A program made the translations under genes and the position numbers. A DNA stretch of 33,024 nucleotides. Origin: Mycogone perniciosa (Eukaryota; Ascomycota; Sordariomycetes; Hypocreales; Hypocreaceae). The notes beneath the pieces were generated by a model. That model ran no database searches. It was not told the origin of the DNA and saw only the letters and a list, made by a program, of their open reading frames with translations. The stretch covers positions 1 to 33,024 of the forward strand of contig JAOALB010000241.1 of NCBI GenBank assembly GCA_025331125.1, in the 5' to 3' direction. Of this stretch, positions 30,139 to 33,024 are shown in pieces; the first letter of the stretch is position 1, and every line of letters begins with the position of its first letter.

Positions 30139-33024
30139 CTACTCTTCCGATTCGACCTCGCTGCTCTCTCCCGTCTCCGTCTCTGACTCTGCCTCTGCCT
30201 CTGCCCCTCCAGACGCCTCTGGCGCCGGCGGCACCCATATCAGCAACCCCTCCTTATCAATCTTCATCCCCTCAGTCGGGATGATTCTCAACACCTTCTG
30301 GAAGTACTTATCCCTCACCACCAGCCCAGGACGCATATACACTCCCCGTACAGCAGGCATTATTCGATACGTCTTTGCCCGCCGCGACATAGGCAGCAGG
30401 TGCATCGTTGTCTGCTTCGCTCCCGAAAAGGCAAACATGTCGCTCGGCTCCATCGCCAGCCCAAACGTCAAGAAGTGATTCGACGGATTCTCAATCATGA
30501 TATCAAGCTGCACGAGCCCAGACCTCTCCGGCGGACTGTGCTGCACCAACGCCAGCACTCTAGGTTCCGTCCCCAGCACCAAATATTGCCCAACGATCAT
30601 CGTCGTAGTGTTGACAGCGCCGTTCTTTTCAGCCCCTCCGTGGCGCCGCCGCCAGCGGATCACGAACGCCAGGTCGATGGCGACTGGCTGCCTGTCGTCC
30701 AAGCTGGACTTCTGAACCACTAGGTCAAATTGCGCTTCATGCATCGTCTTCGGGGACACAATGATTCCGTCTTCCGACAACTCGGGCTTGTTCACAACAT
30801 TGCACCGTCCGCCACCTGTGACCGCCGTGATGTTCATGTTCATGCCTACCACATCCAGGTCCTCAACAGCGAACGACGCATAGTGACAGACCAAGCACCA
30901 CTGCTGAGCCAGTCCTCTAGCCTGCGATATGGTGCTTCCGCCCTCGGCCACATCTTGCAGGCTGTCATAGTCAAATAGACTCGGCCAGGGGTCAGGGTGA
31001 AGCCGCGGCACCAGATCGTAGTTGGCCTCAAATGCGTTGACTAGGTTCAACAGGATCGGCAGAGTCTGTACTATTGGCGTTGCGGCGTCCGACTCCAGAT
31101 GATACAAGGCTCGAATCTGCACCTCGTAAGTAGTTGGGCCTGGTGCAGGGTCGATGTGAAGCAGTAAATCAAACGATGAGGAGCTGTTAATACGACCGAT
31201 ATTAATCCCCATGACACGGGACTCTTCTGCGGCGGCCTCTGCATCCCGCTTCTGCTCACCAGCCTCCACATGGAAATGAGGGACTGGATTCCCTGCGATG
31301 TGAACATCCAACTTGACATTCGCCGAGTCGTCCTCTTCATTGAGCAACACAATTGGCAAAACCATCGGCTCATTTGCGTAGTACTGTTCCAGTGGACCCA
31401 CGAGCTTGACCTTCATTTTAGGTGGTCGTGGTTGTATATGTAGAATGTGTCCGTCGGGCCTGGACAGATGCGGTTTGGCCGACCCCTGAACGAACCACCC
31501 CATGACCTTGTCTGTCAATCGAAACTTCAACTCGTAATCCAATTTGAAGGCCTCGTTCCGATATGAAAGCACAGCAGACGATGCCTTCGCCTGTCCTGAC
31601 TCGCGGAGCGGTACGCTCAGTTCGAAAACGCGTCTCTGTCCTGGCCTCAGTGTGAGATCACATTTGCCCCTCAACTGTGGTTCTTCTTCTTCTTCTTCTT
31701 CCTTCTCTTCCTCTTCATCAGAATCACCTTCTTCCTCATCATCATCCTCGCCTTTTGAGAGGTCTTCCGTTAGTGATACTGTGCACACGGATGTGATGTC
31801 GTCCAAAGAGCTTGTTGAAGAGGCTGTGGAATCGTGTTCAAGTATGATTGGTTTGAGACTTCCTTCGAACTGCACCCGGATCGAGGACAGGGTTATGGGA
31901 ACTGCGCCCTGCAGCGCATCAGACTTTAGGGACAGCTGCGCCATGCATGATTCACCTGCTCTGCTCTCCTTGTGGCGGAAAACGAAAGAAGCTGAGACGA
32001 ATGATGAGACCGTATCATCAGATATGCTGACCGACGGCTTGGACTCTGATTTGACACCGTCCAGGGATCTTGCGAGGTCGTAATGCCAATGTGGTCGTCG
32101 AGTGAACCCTAAAAAACCCATTGTTAATGGAGATCATTTCCACATCATCTTTATACGTACGTTTATCCATCAACTCCCAGTCAACAGCCACCACAACGCC
32201 CCCTCGTCCAGTCTCTGCGGCTGCGCGTCTCATCAACCATAGAATTTCTTCGGAGACATCCAGCCACCATTCGGATCGGAAGGATATGTCCTCATATAAC
32301 GGTCGCAACACAGCCACCACCTCCTTCCAAGATTCAAGCGTCGCCATCTCCCTCGCACACTCCAGGGATATTTCAGCAGCGATTCGATGCTGTTTTCGGG
32401 CATGAAACTGGCTCCGCGCGTTGACAAGACAGTCAATGATTAACTGCGCATGGTTGACTCCGTCACCATGGAGAGGATACTCTTTGTAGGGTGGAGGGCA
32501 CATGTATGTATCATATGTGTAAGCCTTGCTGGCAACCAGCGACGCAGGCGAAGCGTCTGGTGCTCCCCTATCTTCCTCGGGCATCATGCGCGCCAATGTT
32601 CTCCGAGCCGCAAGGTGCCGCGCCGCCATCCGGTACCAGTACCCCGTATGGTGCAACAGTTCCCAAGGCTGTAAGCGCTCGCCCAGGACAGCCTTCTCTG
32701 GTTGGAGGAAAAGATCCATTGTTGAAGGGACCAAGCCAGGAATTTCAATCTTTTCCATCAGATTAGCCATTACCATTGCCCACCGCGCCTCCCAGGCTTG
32801 CCATCCGTAGTTGTTTGTCCCTCGCCCTCGGCGGTCTACGAAGTCACCAATTCGATCGCGATGGGCCTGCCATCTCCTAACTGCCAAGCTCGTTTGCTCC
32901 ATCCAGAGGTGCAACCGGAGACAACGTATGGAGATGATGTCTGCCAAGAGCCGTGCCTCGTTCCAGCGAGGACTCCAGCTAGGAATGATGTCAAGAACAT
33001 CCTGGCCTAACAATATCTCGTATG
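30139..33024 (-). CDS. TRAPPC11: TRAPPC11-like protein (foie gras + Gryzun), 5' end beyond window
   Basis: TRAPPC11 is a subunit of a TRAPP tethering complex in ER-Golgi traffic. Visible exons are 33024(partial)-32161 and 32108-30139, separated by a 52-nt GTACGT...TTTTTTAG intron. They encode the last 943 residues; the first residues run off the right edge (frame begins YEILLGQDVLDII). The upstream exon is the helical foie-gras region, with LLADIISIRCLRLHLW and, before the intron, LRPLYEDISFRSEWWLDVSEEILWLMR and VVAVDWELM. After the intron come HWHYDLARSL, several beta-sandwich segments, the Gryzun-like VEDLDVVGMNMNITAV region and the closing YFQKVLRIIPTEGMKIDKEGLLIWVP block typical of the family C-terminus. 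An acidic Glu/Asp tract (31681-31752) breaks one beta-rich segment. The tail after WVP is Ser/Glu-rich and low complexity. Confidence 0.87.

Noticed and set aside
1..33024. CRISPR array, operon or prokaryotic mobile system
   Set aside because: The spliceosomal introns, tRNA intron and gene families are eukaryotic; no regularly spaced direct repeats with unique spacers were seen.

Overview
The window reads as nuclear DNA of a filamentous ascomycete, most likely a Sordariomycete and plausibly Hypocreales. The support is introns of about 49-83 nt with GT(AG)/GC(AG) borders and CTAAC/CTGAC-like branch points, pyrimidine-rich leaders, a fungal intron-bearing tRNA-Glu, and fungal-type protein families (GH81, GH115, Argonaute with an RG-rich head, Stn1, a Gryzun-type TRAPPC11). 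The organism call is inference; no species can be named from sequence alone.

Layout, left to right: a gene-free flank rich in simple repeats (1-1954); a secreted GH81 endo-1,3-beta-glucanase on the minus strand (1955-4909, six exons); a 1.2 kb gene-free stretch; the telomere-capping protein Stn1 (6112-6946, minus) and a DNAJC9-like J protein (7353-8339, minus) in tandem; a divergent promoter; a small RibD/Rib2-type deaminase (8616-9119, plus); and a five-exon GH115 alpha-glucuronidase (9929-13094, plus). Then comes a 5-6 kb gene-poor, AT-rich accessory island (about 13.1-19 kb) holding a LINE relic, a small secreted cysteine-rich protein (15990-16334), a second small cysteine-rich reading frame (17293-17571, minus) and a tRNA-Glu(UUC) with a short intron (18093-18176, minus).

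The right half is gene dense: an Argonaute with an RG-rich N-terminus and an intact DEDD slicer tetrad (19694-23119, plus), converging on a peroxisome-tagged alpha/beta hydrolase (23419-24836, minus); then divergently an uncharacterised OB-fold protein (25497-26519, plus), converging on a 14-TM DHA2-type MFS exporter (26720-28701, minus); and finally a TRAPPC11 orthologue cut by the right window edge (30139-33024+, minus).

The genes do not form one pathway. The two glycoside hydrolases act on beta-1,3-glucan and glucuronoxylan; Stn1 and the OB-fold protein are nucleic-acid binding; Argonaute serves RNA silencing; TRAPPC11 serves vesicle traffic. I see no operon-like system, CRISPR array or biosynthetic cluster. 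The strongest unexplained signal is a dispersed palindromic motif, TAC-N3-GTA with N3 = GGA, GAA, TTC or TCC: I count 20 exact copies, all outside coding exons, against roughly 0.5 expected by chance. Other points worth attention are splice-dependent assembly of the J-protein HPD motif, a GC-AG intron, a stop-free 104-codon in-frame extension after the GH115 stop, and the OB-fold protein of unknown role.
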